Numbered from the stretch's first letter, positions 1 through 8,487 are shown. The stretch is 64,000 nucleotides of DNA from JANQHS01 sp965227315 (GCA_965227315.1 OZ245737.1:2480001-2544000); one strand, 5' to 3'. Numbers and translations: made by a program. Notes: generated by a model from the sequence alone, not told the origin.

Positions 1-1236
1 CAAAACCACTATACCAGGATGCTGGATGCCATGAGCACGGCAAATGGCAGAAAACCCACTGCTGAAGATTTTCAGACGGCGGTGAAGGACTATCGCTGGC
101 TTGCCAAGAAAGCTCCTGACCTGGATAACAATAAGTTCTCTCTTTATAAAACAGGGATCAACATTTATAATGGTCTGGTAGATAATACCGAAGATAAAAC
201 CACCAAAATGGCCTTTCAGGATACTTGTCTGGCGATCTATGATATCCGGATAGAAAAGGGTGAGGATAAGGCCAAGGTGATGAACTACAAAGGTGCGAAG
301 CTCTACAAATTCTATTATGTTAGAAAGGGGCAGGAGAAATACCTGATGGACCAGTTCAAGGACATCATCGAACTGAATGGAGATAAGACCTTTTATAGCA
401 ATATTCAGTATAGTATGAAGGTGTTGGCCAAGAATAAGAAAGCCGGATATATGTTGAATGATGAACAGATTCTGGAAACCTTCTACAAGCTTGAGAGTAT
501 CACCGATAACAACATCTCGGCTGGAGGTAAGAAGTTGGAAAAATGGAAACAAACTAAGGAGAAGATCAATGACGACCTCAGGGCGTTGGTTGAGATTGAT
601 TGTGAGTTCATCGCCAAGAACTATGTTCCGAAGTTTCAGGAAAATCCCGAAGACATTGAAATGGCAAAAAAGGTTTTTTCCATGATGTCTACCGCCAAGT
701 GTTATGATGATCCTGCGTGGATGCAGGCGGCCATAGTAGTAAACAAATCTGAGCCGAGTTATGGTATGAACAAAACCCTCGGCAGAATGATGATCTCGGA
801 TGGCGACATCGACAGCGGCATCGAATACCTGAAGCAGGCTTTGGACATGGCTGAAAGCGGTACGGAAGAAGGTGATGTTTATTATCTGCTTGCACAGTCC
901 TACTTTCAAAAAGGATCCAAATCCACGGCAAAAAGCTATGCCATCAAGGCAGCCAATGCTGATCCTACAAAGAAGGAAGCTTATGTTCTGGTGGGAGATA
1001 TGTACATGAACAGCTCAAAGGAATGCCAGGGTGAAAATGTGGTTGAGACCAGGTCGATCTATATCGCCGCCTATAACTGGTATGCCAAGGGAGGTAACTC
1101 TCAGAAAATGGCAAATGCTAAAGCGCAATTTCCTTCAATTGAGGAGATCTTTACCTACGGCATGAAGGAAGGTGATGATATCACCGTGGGCTGCTGGATC
1201 AATGAGACCGTCCAGCTTCAGAGAAGGCCAAGCTAA
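1..1236 (+). CDS. TPR-repeat protein, 5' truncated by window edge
   Basis: The frame is open from base 1 with no stop, so the gene begins upstream and about 411 codons are visible. The C-terminal third (roughly nt 760-1020) reads as tetratricopeptide helix pairs: a G-D-x-D-x-G-I-E-Y-L-K-Q-A-L unit, a Y-Y-L-L-A-Q-S-Y-F-Q-K-G unit and an A-Y-V-L-V-G-D-M-Y unit. TPR proteins are protein-interaction scaffolds, and in Bacteroidota they are often periplasmic or envelope-associated. The tail ends with a GCWINETVQLQ motif, which I recall from large conserved TPR proteins of this phylum, but I cannot give a specific function. The LptC-like gene downstream lies in the same reading frame after the TAA, suggesting co-transcription with envelope genes. 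Confidence 0.8.
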   Translation, partial: QNHYTRMLDAMSTANGRKPTAEDFQTAVKDYRWLAKKAPDLDNNKFSLYKTGINIYNGLVDNTEDKTTKMAFQDTCLAIYDIRIEKGEDKAKVMNYKGAKLYKFYYVRKGQEKYLMDQFKDIIELNGDKTFYSNIQYSMKVLAKNKKAGYMLNDEQILETFYKLESITDNNISAGGKKLEKWKQTKEKINDDLRALVEIDCEFIAKNYVPKFQENPEDIEMAKKVFSMMSTAKCYDDPAWMQAAIVVNKSEPSYGMNKTLGRMMISDGDIDSGIEYLKQALDMAESGTEEGDVYYLLAQSYFQKGSKSTAKSYAIKAANADPTKKEAYVLVGDMYMNSSKECQGENVVETRSIYIAAYNWYAKGGNSQKMANAKAQFPSIEEIFTYGMKEGDDITVGCWINETVQLQRRPS

Positions 1237-1263
1237 GAAGCGATCAATTCCGGGCTTATAAAT

Positions 1264-1806
1264 ATTGAATGGGAAAAGGGGTTTTGGCTCCTTTTCCTTT
1301 TTTTGTTCTCCTGTGGTAATGAGGAGTTGAAGCCAGAGGATTTTGAGCCTTATGAAGGGCCGGTATCCATTATGCATGAACTGGATCTCACCTATAGCGA
1401 TTCCGCCCGGCGTGTCATTCAACTCAGAGCCCCGCTACAAAACGAATATCTGAACAAGAACAGAGATTTTCCCGAAGGTGTTGGTATAGTATTTTACAAC
1501 AGCAAGGAAGAACCTGAAACCACATTGAACGCCAATTATGCCAAGGTCAACGGAAGCACGGGGATCTACATGGTCAGGGGAAATGTGGTGATCGTAAACA
1601 TCAAGGACAAGAGAAGGCTGCAGACCGAAGAGCTTTACTGGAACCCCAAGAGCAAGAAGATCTACACGGAGAAAAATGTTGTGATCGACCAATTTGGAAA
1701 GAGACTGATGGGAAAAGGACTTGAAGCGAAGGAGGATTTTTCCTCTTATCAGATCAAAAACCTGACAGGGGTTCTACCTCTTGATGAAGATGAAACGGAT
1801 TTCTGA
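1264..1806 (+). CDS. lptC: LptC-like LPS export lipoprotein, start codon uncertain
   Basis: The product resembles LptC, the bitopic or lipid-anchored periplasmic protein that passes lipopolysaccharide from the LptBFG ABC transporter to LptA. The family pattern is visible: an ANYAKVNGSTGIYMVRGNVV block, then LQTEELYWNPKSKKIYTEKNV, then GKGLEAKEDFSSYQI. The N terminus reads EWEKGFWLLFLFLFSC followed by GNEE, a good lipoprotein signal with the lipobox Cys at nt 1309-1311. No ATG, GTG or TTG precedes it in frame: the only conventional start (TTG 1303) would delete the signal. I place the start at ATT 1264; ATA 1258 or a sequencing error in the T run are alternatives. It overlaps the next gene by about 20 bp. 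The family call is fairly sure, the start is not. Confidence 0.7.
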   Translation: MEWEKGFWLLFLFLFSCGNEELKPEDFEPYEGPVSIMHELDLTYSDSARRVIQLRAPLQNEYLNKNRDFPEGVGIVFYNSKEEPETTLNANYAKVNGSTGIYMVRGNVVIVNIKDKRRLQTEELYWNPKSKKIYTEKNVVIDQFGKRLMGKGLEAKEDFSSYQIKNLTGVLPLDEDETDF

Positions 1807-1969
1807 TACCATACTTTTATCCCTGATGATCGCAATCTTCATGATCGGTGTTCATCAAACCTTCATCAATGGATTTACCGACTCATACTGGATATTCATG
1901 TTTCTGTTGGGGTTATTCTTTCTTTATAACTTGCGTCAAAGGGGAAGGACCCGAAAAGACAAAGAATGA
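1784..1969 (+). CDS. small two-helix membrane protein
   Basis: This protein of about 61 residues has two hydrophobic segments separated by a short loop (T-I-L-L-S-L-M-I-A-I-F-M-I-G-V and Y-W-I-F-M-F-L-L-G-L-F-F-L-Y), then a basic cytoplasmic-type tail RQRGRTRKDKE. It starts inside the 3' end of the LptC-like gene and its TGA overlaps the ATG of the CorC-type gene (ATGA), so the three are translationally linked. ATG 1784 or ATG 1790 could be the start; TTG 1781 is less likely. I recognise no domain. Its place suggests an envelope role, which is only inference. Confidence 0.65.
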   Translation: MKMKRISDTILLSLMIAIFMIGVHQTFINGFTDSYWIFMFLLGLFFLYNLRQRGRTRKDKE

Positions 1970-3225
1970 CACCGAGTCTTATGCTATTGATCGCCTCTCT
2001 TGGCTCCTCGGCCATGCTTTCCGGAGTGGAGATGGCATTCATTGCGTCAAACAAACTCCAAATTGAGGTCAGGGGACAAAAGGGAGGAATTGTAGGCCGC
2101 TTGCTGGGTTGGTTCAATGAACGGCCTGCTCGTTTTATCGCTACGCTTCTGGTTGGGAATACACTTTCACTTGTGGTCTTCAGTTATTTCATGGCCAAGG
2201 TCCTGGATCCCTGGTTGGCACAATTTAATATCATCGCGCATAGCGAGTTTTTGTTTTTACTCGTCTCTACCATTATCTCCACCCTGGTTGTCCTGATCGC
2301 TGCGGAGTATATTCCCAAGAGTTTTTTCATGGGCAATCCCAATCGCTTGTTGTACATATTTGCTCTGCCGGTTGCGGTTGTCTACATTATTCTGTTCCCA
2401 TTGGTATTTATCATTACAGGTATTACCAAGGGTATTTTGAACGGGGTGTTCAAACTGGAATACTCAGAGCAAAAACCGGCTTTTGGACTTACAGATCTGG
2501 ATGAATTTGTTAGAAAGTTGGAGGAGGTTCCTTCAGATGAAGATATCGCAGAGGTGGATCCGAAGATCTTTTCCAGAGCCTTGGAATTCAAGAATTTGAA
2601 AGTCAGGGACTGCATGATACCGAGGACAGAGCTGAGTGCGGTGGAGGAAAATGAATCAATTGAGGATCTGAAAAAGGAATTTACCGAATCCGGTCATTCC
2701 AAGATCATGGTCTATCGTGATAACATCGACAACGTAATCGGGTATTGTCATACTTCTTCTCTGTTATCGGACCCCGTGGCGATCAAAGACATCCTTACTC
2801 CCGTGACCATCCTGCCCGAATCGATGGAAGCCAGAGAGGTCATGATCCAGTTTACTTCGGAGGGAAAGAGTATTGCCCTTGTGGTAGATGAATTCGGCGG
2901 TACTGCCGGGATCGTTACCCTTGAAGATGTAATGGAGGAGATCGTAGGAGAAATTCAGGACGAACATGACCGTGAAGATCTGATTGAGGAGAAGATCAAT
3001 GATTCAAATTTCATCCTGTCCGGAAGGATTGAGGTCGATTATCTGAATGAGAAATATGATTGGAAGCTGCCTGAAGGCGAGTATGACACTTTAGGAGGAT
3101 TGATCTTTTCTTATTTCGAGGATATTCCCAAGGCAAATCAGGTCGTCGAAATAGACAAATTCAGGTTCCTCATACTCTCAATTGATGCCACCAGAATTGA
3201 CAAAGTCAAAATGACTATCCTCTGA
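1966..3225 (+). CDS. CorC/HlyC-type CNNM-CBS membrane protein
   Basis: The 419-residue protein has three family domains. A DUF21/CNNM membrane domain spans roughly residues 1-185, with four hydrophobic stretches. A CBS pair follows at about 200-325, beginning with CMIPRTELSAVE and containing VVDEFGGTAGIVTLEDV. A C-terminal CorC_HlyC domain follows from about 335 (ILSGRIEVDYLNEKYDW, then EYDTLGGLIFSYF). Relatives are implicated in Mg2+/Co2+ efflux or homeostasis; the haemolysin name is historical. GldE of gliding flavobacteria belongs to the same superfamily, but no gld gene is adjacent, so I do not call it GldE. ATG 1966 overlaps the upstream stop. A spacer of about 100 bp then separates it from the foldase gene. 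Confidence 0.9.
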   Translation: MTPSLMLLIASLGSSAMLSGVEMAFIASNKLQIEVRGQKGGIVGRLLGWFNERPARFIATLLVGNTLSLVVFSYFMAKVLDPWLAQFNIIAHSEFLFLLVSTIISTLVVLIAAEYIPKSFFMGNPNRLLYIFALPVAVVYIILFPLVFIITGITKGILNGVFKLEYSEQKPAFGLTDLDEFVRKLEEVPSDEDIAEVDPKIFSRALEFKNLKVRDCMIPRTELSAVEENESIEDLKKEFTESGHSKIMVYRDNIDNVIGYCHTSSLLSDPVAIKDILTPVTILPESMEAREVMIQFTSEGKSIALVVDEFGGTAGIVTLEDVMEEIVGEIQDEHDREDLIEEKINDSNFILSGRIEVDYLNEKYDWKLPEGEYDTLGGLIFSYFEDIPKANQVVEIDKFRFLILSIDATRIDKVKMTIL

Positions 3226-3294
3226 GGAATTCTTTAATCCCTCTGAAATTCAAACATTAAGCCCTCTACACTTTCCTTTTCTCGGCTCAAATTT

Positions 3295-3302
3295 TACTTT
3301 TG
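3295..3302 (+). promoter_or_regulatory. -7 element of Bacteroidota promoter
   Basis: TACTTTTG matches the Bacteroidota -7 consensus TAnnTTTG and lies 26 bp before the ATG of the PpiD-like gene. I see no TTG at the expected -33 position, so the call rests on one element and its position in the only sizeable gap between the flanking genes. Confidence 0.4.
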
Positions 3303-3328
3303 CGGTCCAATTTTTTAGCATAAATTAA

Positions 3329-5437
3329 ATGGGAGTAATAAATAAGCTCAGGGACAAGATGGGCAAGTGGGTTGTTGTAGCGATCGGTGCGGCAATCCTA
3401 TCCTTTGTGGCGGCAGATTTGCTGGGCCCCCAATCAGTGATTTTCGGAAGCGGCCAGCAGGTGGTCGGTGAGATCAAGGGTCAGAAGGTCACGTATCCTG
3501 AATTCATCAACGAGATCGAAAGGCTCAAGGCTGTTTTCTATGTGAATAACCAAAGAACACCGAATGCCGATGAACTGGAGACCGTCCGCCAGCAGGCCTG
3601 GGGAAATTTCTTGAGAAGGATAGGTTATGGAGCCGAGTACAGCAAACTTGGAATCGTCGTAACCGATGATGAAATGGTGGATATGGTTCAGGGAAACAAT
3701 ATTCATCCTGCCGTTATCAATGCATTTACCGACCCCAACACGGGTGTTTTCGACATTACAAGGTTGCAGGGTTATCTGCAGAACCTATCCAGTCTTGAAC
3801 CGCTTTATCAGCAACAATGGGCAGAATTTGAGCGAAGCTTAAGGCCGGAGAGGGAAATGAATAAGCTGAATGCGCTGATGTCAAAAACGGTCTACGCCAA
3901 CAAATATGACCTTGAAAGAGAGCATATTAAGACGGGGGCAAAGGTTTCCGGAACCTATTTATACGTTCCTTATTTCTCAATTGCCGATTCCACGATCGAC
4001 ATCACAGATGATATCATGGAAAAGATCCTGAGTGAAAGGAAAGAGGAATTCAAATTGAAGGACAACATTTTCTTCGATTATGTCTCTTTCTCTATTGCAC
4101 CCTCCGCTGAGGACAGTGCCTATTACCGTGAGGAAATGGAAGAGATCCAAGAAGAATTTGCCACAGTTGAGGATGATACATCTTACATAAAGTTGAATTC
4201 CGACGAGTCAACGCTACCAACATTTTACTCGCCCAATGCTTTACCACCTTCTATTTCTGATACCATCGCCAAGATGGCCACAGGGTCAACATACGGGCCG
4301 ATTGTAGAATCAGGAAACCTGGTGATCTACAAATTGATCTCCAAGGGCACCGACTCCACAGGGCAATATGTCAAGGCCAGCCATATCCTGATCAAAACAG
4401 ATGATAAAGAGGATGCGGAGGCAAAAAGACAAGCCAATAATGTACTGAACCAAGCAAGGTCCGGTGCGGATTTTGCCTCATTGGCAGTTCGATTTAGCGA
4501 GGGCCCCTCAAGCAGCAATGGGGGTGATCTTGGATGGTTTGGCAAAGGCCAGATGGTGGCACCTTTCGAAGAGGCCGCATTCTCCATGGATCAGCCTGGA
4601 CTTTATCCCGACCTTGTCAAGACTCAGTTTGGATACCACATCATTTATGTCTTTGAGTCCAAAAGTGAAGAGAACTACCTTGTCGGATCGATCACCAGAA
4701 CCATTTCTCCAAGTGATGAAACAAGGGATATGGTTTACCGCGAAGCGGATTATTTTGCAGGAACCTCCCAAACTCCTGAAACATTTGAATCGAATGCTGC
4801 CGAGCAGGGGATGACTATCCTGAAGGCCAGAAACGTTGGAAAAAATGACCTGCAGATCAACGGAATCCAAAATATTGGCCAGGTGATCAGGTGGGGGTTC
4901 TCAGAAGCCGATCCCGGGGATGTTTCCAATGTTTTTGAATTGGATGACCAGTATATGGTGGCCGTGCTGACCGCACGCCAGGAAGAAGGGTATGCGAGTG
5001 TTGAAGATGTAGAAGAAAGGTTAAAACCTTATGCGCTGAAAAGGTTGAAAGCCCTGGATATTAAATCCAGATTGGAACAACTTCCCGAGCAAGGTGACTT
5101 GGAATCCATGAAAGATGCTTTTGGTGATGATGCCAAGATCTACAATGTGAATGAAACCTCATTTAGTACATATTCACTTACCGGGGCGGGTTTCGATCCT
5201 GCAGCCGTAGGAGTTCTCTTTGGGTTAAATGGCAATAGCTTATCGCAGGTCTTTGAAGGTGAAAATGGAGTTCTGATATTCCGTCAGGATGCTTTGACAC
5301 CTGCGCCATCTTCAGATAATCTTTCTGCAAATTCTGTTCAGTTTGTTTCCAGATATGCCAATTATGCTCCTACGGGAATCTCTGAGGCGATCGCGGAAGA
5401 CGCCGATATTGAGGACAACAGATATAAGTTCTTCTAG
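3329..5437 (+). CDS. PpiD/SurA-like parvulin peptidylprolyl isomerase
   Basis: The 702-residue protein is a membrane-anchored periplasmic foldase. One N-terminal transmembrane helix (about residues 12-32, KWVVVAIGAAILSFVAADLL) is followed by a SurA_N-type chaperone region. A complete parvulin domain at about 345-445 carries VKASHILIKT, a G-x-D-F-A-S-L-A-x-x-F-S-E-G-P-S-S-S-N-G-G-D-L-G-W-F pattern and QFGYHIIYV. A second, degenerate parvulin-like region follows (about 495-565). Parvulins isomerise X-Pro bonds, and PpiD-type proteins assist folding of exported proteins at the Sec exit. Length and architecture fit PpiD-like proteins of Bacteroidota. A strong bidirectional hairpin terminator follows. 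Confidence 0.88.
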   Translation: MGVINKLRDKMGKWVVVAIGAAILSFVAADLLGPQSVIFGSGQQVVGEIKGQKVTYPEFINEIERLKAVFYVNNQRTPNADELETVRQQAWGNFLRRIGYGAEYSKLGIVVTDDEMVDMVQGNNIHPAVINAFTDPNTGVFDITRLQGYLQNLSSLEPLYQQQWAEFERSLRPEREMNKLNALMSKTVYANKYDLEREHIKTGAKVSGTYLYVPYFSIADSTIDITDDIMEKILSERKEEFKLKDNIFFDYVSFSIAPSAEDSAYYREEMEEIQEEFATVEDDTSYIKLNSDESTLPTFYSPNALPPSISDTIAKMATGSTYGPIVESGNLVIYKLISKGTDSTGQYVKASHILIKTDDKEDAEAKRQANNVLNQARSGADFASLAVRFSEGPSSSNGGDLGWFGKGQMVAPFEEAAFSMDQPGLYPDLVKTQFGYHIIYVFESKSEENYLVGSITRTISPSDETRDMVYREADYFAGTSQTPETFESNAAEQGMTILKARNVGKNDLQINGIQNIGQVIRWGFSEADPGDVSNVFELDDQYMVAVLTARQEEGYASVEDVEERLKPYALKRLKALDIKSRLEQLPEQGDLESMKDAFGDDAKIYNVNETSFSTYSLTGAGFDPAAVGVLFGLNGNSLSQVFEGENGVLIFRQDALTPAPSSDNLSANSVQFVSRYANYAPTGISEAIAEDADIEDNRYKFF

Positions 5438-5457
5438 GCAGAGTAAAAAGGAAAAAG

Positions 5458-5486
5458 AAAAGGCCCTCATGAGGGCCTTTTTTTAT
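5458..5486. terminator. bidirectional intrinsic terminator
   Basis: A perfect palindrome AAGGCCCTCATGAGGGCCTT (5460-5479) is followed by a T run. It is flanked upstream by A-rich sequence, so it can serve both the PpiD-like gene (plus) and the convergent rocD (minus), whose stop lies at 5483. Confidence 0.85.
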
Positions 5487-6763
5487 TGGGTCTTGTCGAA
5501 GGATATGATCACTTTTTCGATAATGTCGCAACACTCATGAAGTTGATCCTCATTCATGACCAGGGGAGGTGCGAATCTGATAATGTTTCCATGTGTGGGT
5601 TTTGCCAGAAGACCATTTTCTTTCAGTTCAAGACAAATATTCCAGGCTGTCGAACTGTCGGGGTGATCATTGATCACCACAGCGTTTAATAAGCCTTTTC
5701 CGCGGACTTTCTCAACCAGATCGGATTTGCTCACCAATCTTTCCATCCGCTCCCGGAATATCTCTCCAAGCCTCCGCGCATTTTGCATCAGGTTCTCATC
5801 ATAAACAACCTGCAGAGCTTCGATTGAAACTTTCGCCGCAATAGGGTTGCCTCCATAGGTTGAGCCATGTGTGCCCGGTGTAATCACTTCCATGACAGCA
5901 TCATCGGCCAATATTCCGGAGACCGGATAGGCACCACCCGAGAGTGCTTTGCCAAGAATGAGAATATCGGGTTTGCTGTAGCTGTTTTGTCTTTCGCATT
6001 TCGATTCGCAGCTACAATCACCACATACAGCAAGGAGCGAGCCCGTACGCGCGATGCCGGTCTGGATTTCATCAGCCATGAACAAGACATTGTTCTCCTT
6101 ACAGAATTTGGCGATCTCCGGAATGAAGTCCGGGTCAGGCACATTGACCCCAGCCTCACCCTGTATGGGCTCAACCAGCACGCCAATGATCTCCGGGTCG
6201 TTTTCAAGTTCCTTGAGGCTGTCGATATCGTTATAGGGGATTTTAATGAAGCCATGTGTGAAGGGACCGAAACCCTTTCGGGCAGCCGGGTCGCTCGAAA
6301 AAGAAACGATCGTGGTGGTCCTCCCATGAAAGTTTTGATCGAAGACCACAATTTTGCCCTGGTTCTGGGCGATTTTCTTTTTGTCATGCCCCCATTTCCG
6401 GCAAACCTTGATCGCGGTTTCCACAGCTTCGGCCCCGGTATTCATGGGGAGAAATTTGTCAAAGCCGAACATCTCGGTGATGAATTTCTCGAAAGGCCCC
6501 AAAGAGTCGTTGTAAAACGCCCTGGATGTCAGGGTTAATGTTTCGGCCTGTTCTTTTAATGCGTTGATGATCCTTGGATGGCAATGCCCCTGATTCACGG
6601 CACTATATGCTGAGAGGAAATCAAAGTACTTTTTTCCTTCTGTATCCCAGAGATATACTCCCTCTCCTCTGGCAAGGACGACGGGAAGGGGATGATAGTT
6701 ATGCGCCCCATGTTTATCCTCTAATTTCATGAGGTCTTTTCCACTTGTGATTTCGCCGATCAT
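5483..6763 (-). CDS. rocD: ornithine aminotransferase
   Basis: This 426-residue class-III PLP aminotransferase fits ornithine--oxo-acid transaminase, which converts ornithine and 2-oxoglutarate to glutamate 5-semialdehyde and glutamate (arginine catabolism or proline synthesis). Visible motifs are the N-terminal GAHNYHPLPVVLARGEG, VVFDQNFHGRTTT, the ADEIQTGIARTG aspartate loop that contacts the pyridine ring, and the Schiff-base lysine in ILGKALSGG (about K272). Between these lies a four-cysteine insert CGDCSCESKCE (about C247, C250, C252, C256) that is absent from classical OATs; I recall similar inserts in other Bacteroidota OATs. The gene is monocistronic and convergent with the PpiD-like gene. 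M12 is a possible alternative start. Confidence 0.92.
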   Translation of the reverse strand: MIGEITSGKDLMKLEDKHGAHNYHPLPVVLARGEGVYLWDTEGKKYFDFLSAYSAVNQGHCHPRIINALKEQAETLTLTSRAFYNDSLGPFEKFITEMFGFDKFLPMNTGAEAVETAIKVCRKWGHDKKKIAQNQGKIVVFDQNFHGRTTTIVSFSSDPAARKGFGPFTHGFIKIPYNDIDSLKELENDPEIIGVLVEPIQGEAGVNVPDPDFIPEIAKFCKENNVLFMADEIQTGIARTGSLLAVCGDCSCESKCERQNSYSKPDILILGKALSGGAYPVSGILADDAVMEVITPGTHGSTYGGNPIAAKVSIEALQVVYDENLMQNARRLGEIFRERMERLVSKSDLVEKVRGKGLLNAVVINDHPDSSTAWNICLELKENGLLAKPTHGNIIRFAPPLVMNEDQLHECCDIIEKVIISFDKTQ

Positions 6764-6776
6764 TCTGCTTTTTTTT

Positions 6777-6784
6777 CAAAAATA
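6777..6784 (-). promoter_or_regulatory. candidate -7 element for rocD
   Basis: On the minus strand the sequence reads TATTTTTG, matching TAnnTTTG, about 13 bp upstream of the rocD ATG. No good -33 TTG is visible, and the run of A/T makes a chance match plausible. Confidence 0.3.
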
Positions 6785-6896
6785 GAAATCCCTCTTTGGA
6801 CTATGTTGACCTTCAAAATATTAGCTGATAATTTCCTGATGGGATTTCATTTTATATCAAAAATTACGACATTTGCAGCCCTAAAATTTTTGAGGT

Positions 6897-7136
6897 ATGT
6901 CAAGGATTTGTGAAATATCAGGAAAGAAGCCCATGGTCGGTAATAATGTTTCGCACGCGAACAACAAGACCAAGAGGCGGTTTCTACCCAATTTGCAGAC
7001 AAAGAGGTTCTATATTCCTGAGGAAGACCGTTGGGTTACCTTGAAGGTTTCTTCAAAAGTGTTAAAGACGATCAACAAGAAAGGTCTGAACGAGGTTTTG
7101 AAAAAAGCCAAGACCAGGGGATTAAAAATTGTTTGA
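6897..7136 (+). CDS. rpmB: 50S ribosomal protein L28
   Basis: The 79-residue protein begins MSRICEISGKKPMVGNNVSHANNKTKRR, characteristic of bL28, and continues with NLQTKRFYIPEEDRWVTLKVS. It is a structural component of the large subunit. It is the first gene of a tight rpmB-rpmG-DUF4295 group (20 bp and 2 bp gaps), an order seen across Bacteroidota. Length is normal for this phylum. Confidence 0.97.
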   Translation: MSRICEISGKKPMVGNNVSHANNKTKRRFLPNLQTKRFYIPEEDRWVTLKVSSKVLKTINKKGLNEVLKKAKTRGLKIV

Positions 7137-7156
7137 TCTAAAAAGGTAGAAGAGAA

Positions 7157-7339
7157 ATGGCCAAAAAGGGAAATAGGGTACAGGTAATACTTGAGTGCAC
7201 GGAGCACAAAAACAGCGGTATGCCTGGTACTTCAAGATACATTACAACAAAGAATAGGAAGAATACTCCCGACAGACTCGAGATCAAGAAATACAATCCT
7301 ATTCTTAAGAAGTATACTGTTCACAAGGAAATTAAATAA
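7157..7339 (+). CDS. rpmG: 50S ribosomal protein L33
   Basis: The 60-residue protein MAKKGNRVQVILECTEHK continues with GTSRYITTKNRKNTPDRLEIKKYNP, the bL33 signature. Only one Cys (in ILECTEHK) is present, so this is the zinc-free (C-) form lacking the CxxC pairs. It sits 20 bp after rpmB and 2 bp before the DUF4295 gene, so the three are expected to be co-transcribed. Confidence 0.97.
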   Translation: MAKKGNRVQVILECTEHKNSGMPGTSRYITTKNRKNTPDRLEIKKYNPILKKYTVHKEIK

Positions 7340-7341
7340 CT

Positions 7342-7488
7342 ATGGCTAAGAAGACTGTAGCGACTCTACAAAAAGGAAAAAAGGATATGGCCAAGATCAT
7401 TCTGACCGAAAAGTCGGAAAAAACAGGTGCCTATACCTTCAGGGAGATCATGGTTCCTGCGGACAAAGCCAAGGAATATCTCCAATAA
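7342..7488 (+). CDS. DUF4295 family small basic protein
   Basis: The short frame encodes 48 residues starting MAKKTVATLQKGKKDMAKII and ending ADKAKEYLQ, matching the Bacteroidota-specific DUF4295 family. It follows rpmG by 2 bp and ends just before a terminator. The basic composition and fixed position beside two large-subunit protein genes suggest a ribosome-associated protein; that role is inference. It is too short for many gene finders, but the Lys-rich sequence and synteny support it strongly. Confidence 0.9.
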   Translation: MAKKTVATLQKGKKDMAKIILTEKSEKTGAYTFREIMVPADKAKEYLQ

Positions 7489-7507
7489 ACCAGAAGAAAG
7501 CTGATTA

Positions 7508-7541
7508 ACCAAAAGTCCCTATTTTCAGGGACTTTTTTTTT
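7508..7541 (+). terminator. intrinsic terminator after rpmB-rpmG-DUF4295
   Basis: AAAGTCCCT and AGGGACTTT form a 9-bp stem around a short loop and are followed by an unbroken T run, ending just before the ftsY start. Confidence 0.88.
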
Positions 7542-7545
7542 GAGT

Positions 7546-8487
7546 ATGGCACTGTTTGGATTTTTAAAGAAGGAAGAAAAGGAGAAACTGGATCAGGGTA
7601 TGGAAAAGACCAGATCCGGTTTCATGGGCAAGATCGGCAGAGCTCTTGTCGGGAAAAATAAGGTAGATGTCGAGTTTCTTGACGATCTGGAGGAGATCTT
7701 GATCAGTTCGGATGTTGGCCTGGATACCACAGTAAAGATTATTGATAACCTTGAAGGTCGTGTGGCGCAGGATAAATACATCAATCAGGATGAATTGAAT
7801 AAGCTGCTCAAAGATGAGATCACAAAGCTGTTTAAGAGTAAGAAGGACAGCGGCGATATTGGCTCTGATCATAAGCCTCATGTTATCCTGGTTGTTGGGG
7901 TCAATGGAGTAGGAAAAACAACGACAATTGGAAAGATGGCATCCCGCCTGAAAGAGGATGGAAAGAAAATTGTTTTGGGCGCCGCAGATACCTTCAGGGC
8001 TGCGGCTGTAGAACAGCTAAAACAATGGGGCAACCGCGTGGACGTGCCGGTTATTGAACATGGAATGGGTAGCGATCCGGGCTCTGTTGCCTTCGATGCC
8101 GTTAAGAGGGGTGTGGAAGAGGATGCCGATGTAGTGATCATTGATACTGCCGGAAGGCTCCATAACAAAGTCAACCTGATGAATGAGCTGAGCAAGATCA
8201 AAAGGGTTGTTCAGAAATTTCGTGAGGATGCACCGCACGAGGTTTTGCTTGTCCTGGATGGAAGCACGGGCCAAAATGCATTGATCCAGGCAAAGGAATT
8301 TTTGAAGGCCACCGAAGTTACCGGAATTGTGATCACCAAACTGGATGGCACAGCCAAAGGTGGCGTGGTTATTGGTATTTCTGATCAATTGGAGATCCCC
8401 ATTCGTTTTATAGGTGTTGGTGAAGGAATGAATGATCTCCAGCCATTTGACTCAGAATCATTTATCGAAAGTTTGTTTAAAAAATGA
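7546..8487 (+). CDS. ftsY: signal recognition particle receptor FtsY
   Basis: The 313-residue protein is the SRP-docking GTPase that brings ribosome-nascent chain complexes to the Sec translocon. The NG domain is complete: N-domain helices, the G1 loop GVNGVGKTTTIGKMA (about residue 117), DTFRAAAVEQLKQW, DTAGRLHNKVNLMNELSKI, TKLDGTAKGG and the closing GVGEGMNDLQPFD. The acidic A domain of the E. coli protein is essentially absent, as is usual in this phylum; a short basic MALFGFLKKEEKEKL start may bind the membrane. ATG 7546 is preferred to TTG 7540. The stop overlaps the next gene (ATGA), forming an operon with a lipoprotein gene, rimO and bshC. Confidence 0.96.
   Translation: MALFGFLKKEEKEKLDQGMEKTRSGFMGKIGRALVGKNKVDVEFLDDLEEILISSDVGLDTTVKIIDNLEGRVAQDKYINQDELNKLLKDEITKLFKSKKDSGDIGSDHKPHVILVVGVNGVGKTTTIGKMASRLKEDGKKIVLGAADTFRAAAVEQLKQWGNRVDVPVIEHGMGSDPGSVAFDAVKRGVEEDADVVIIDTAGRLHNKVNLMNELSKIKRVVQKFREDAPHEVLLVLDGSTGQNALIQAKEFLKATEVTGIVITKLDGTAKGGVVIGISDQLEIPIRFIGVGEGMNDLQPFDSESFIESLFKK

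Noticed and set aside
5867..6538. A 223-codon plus-strand frame opposite rocD.
   Set aside because: Shadow of the well-supported ornithine aminotransferase gene.
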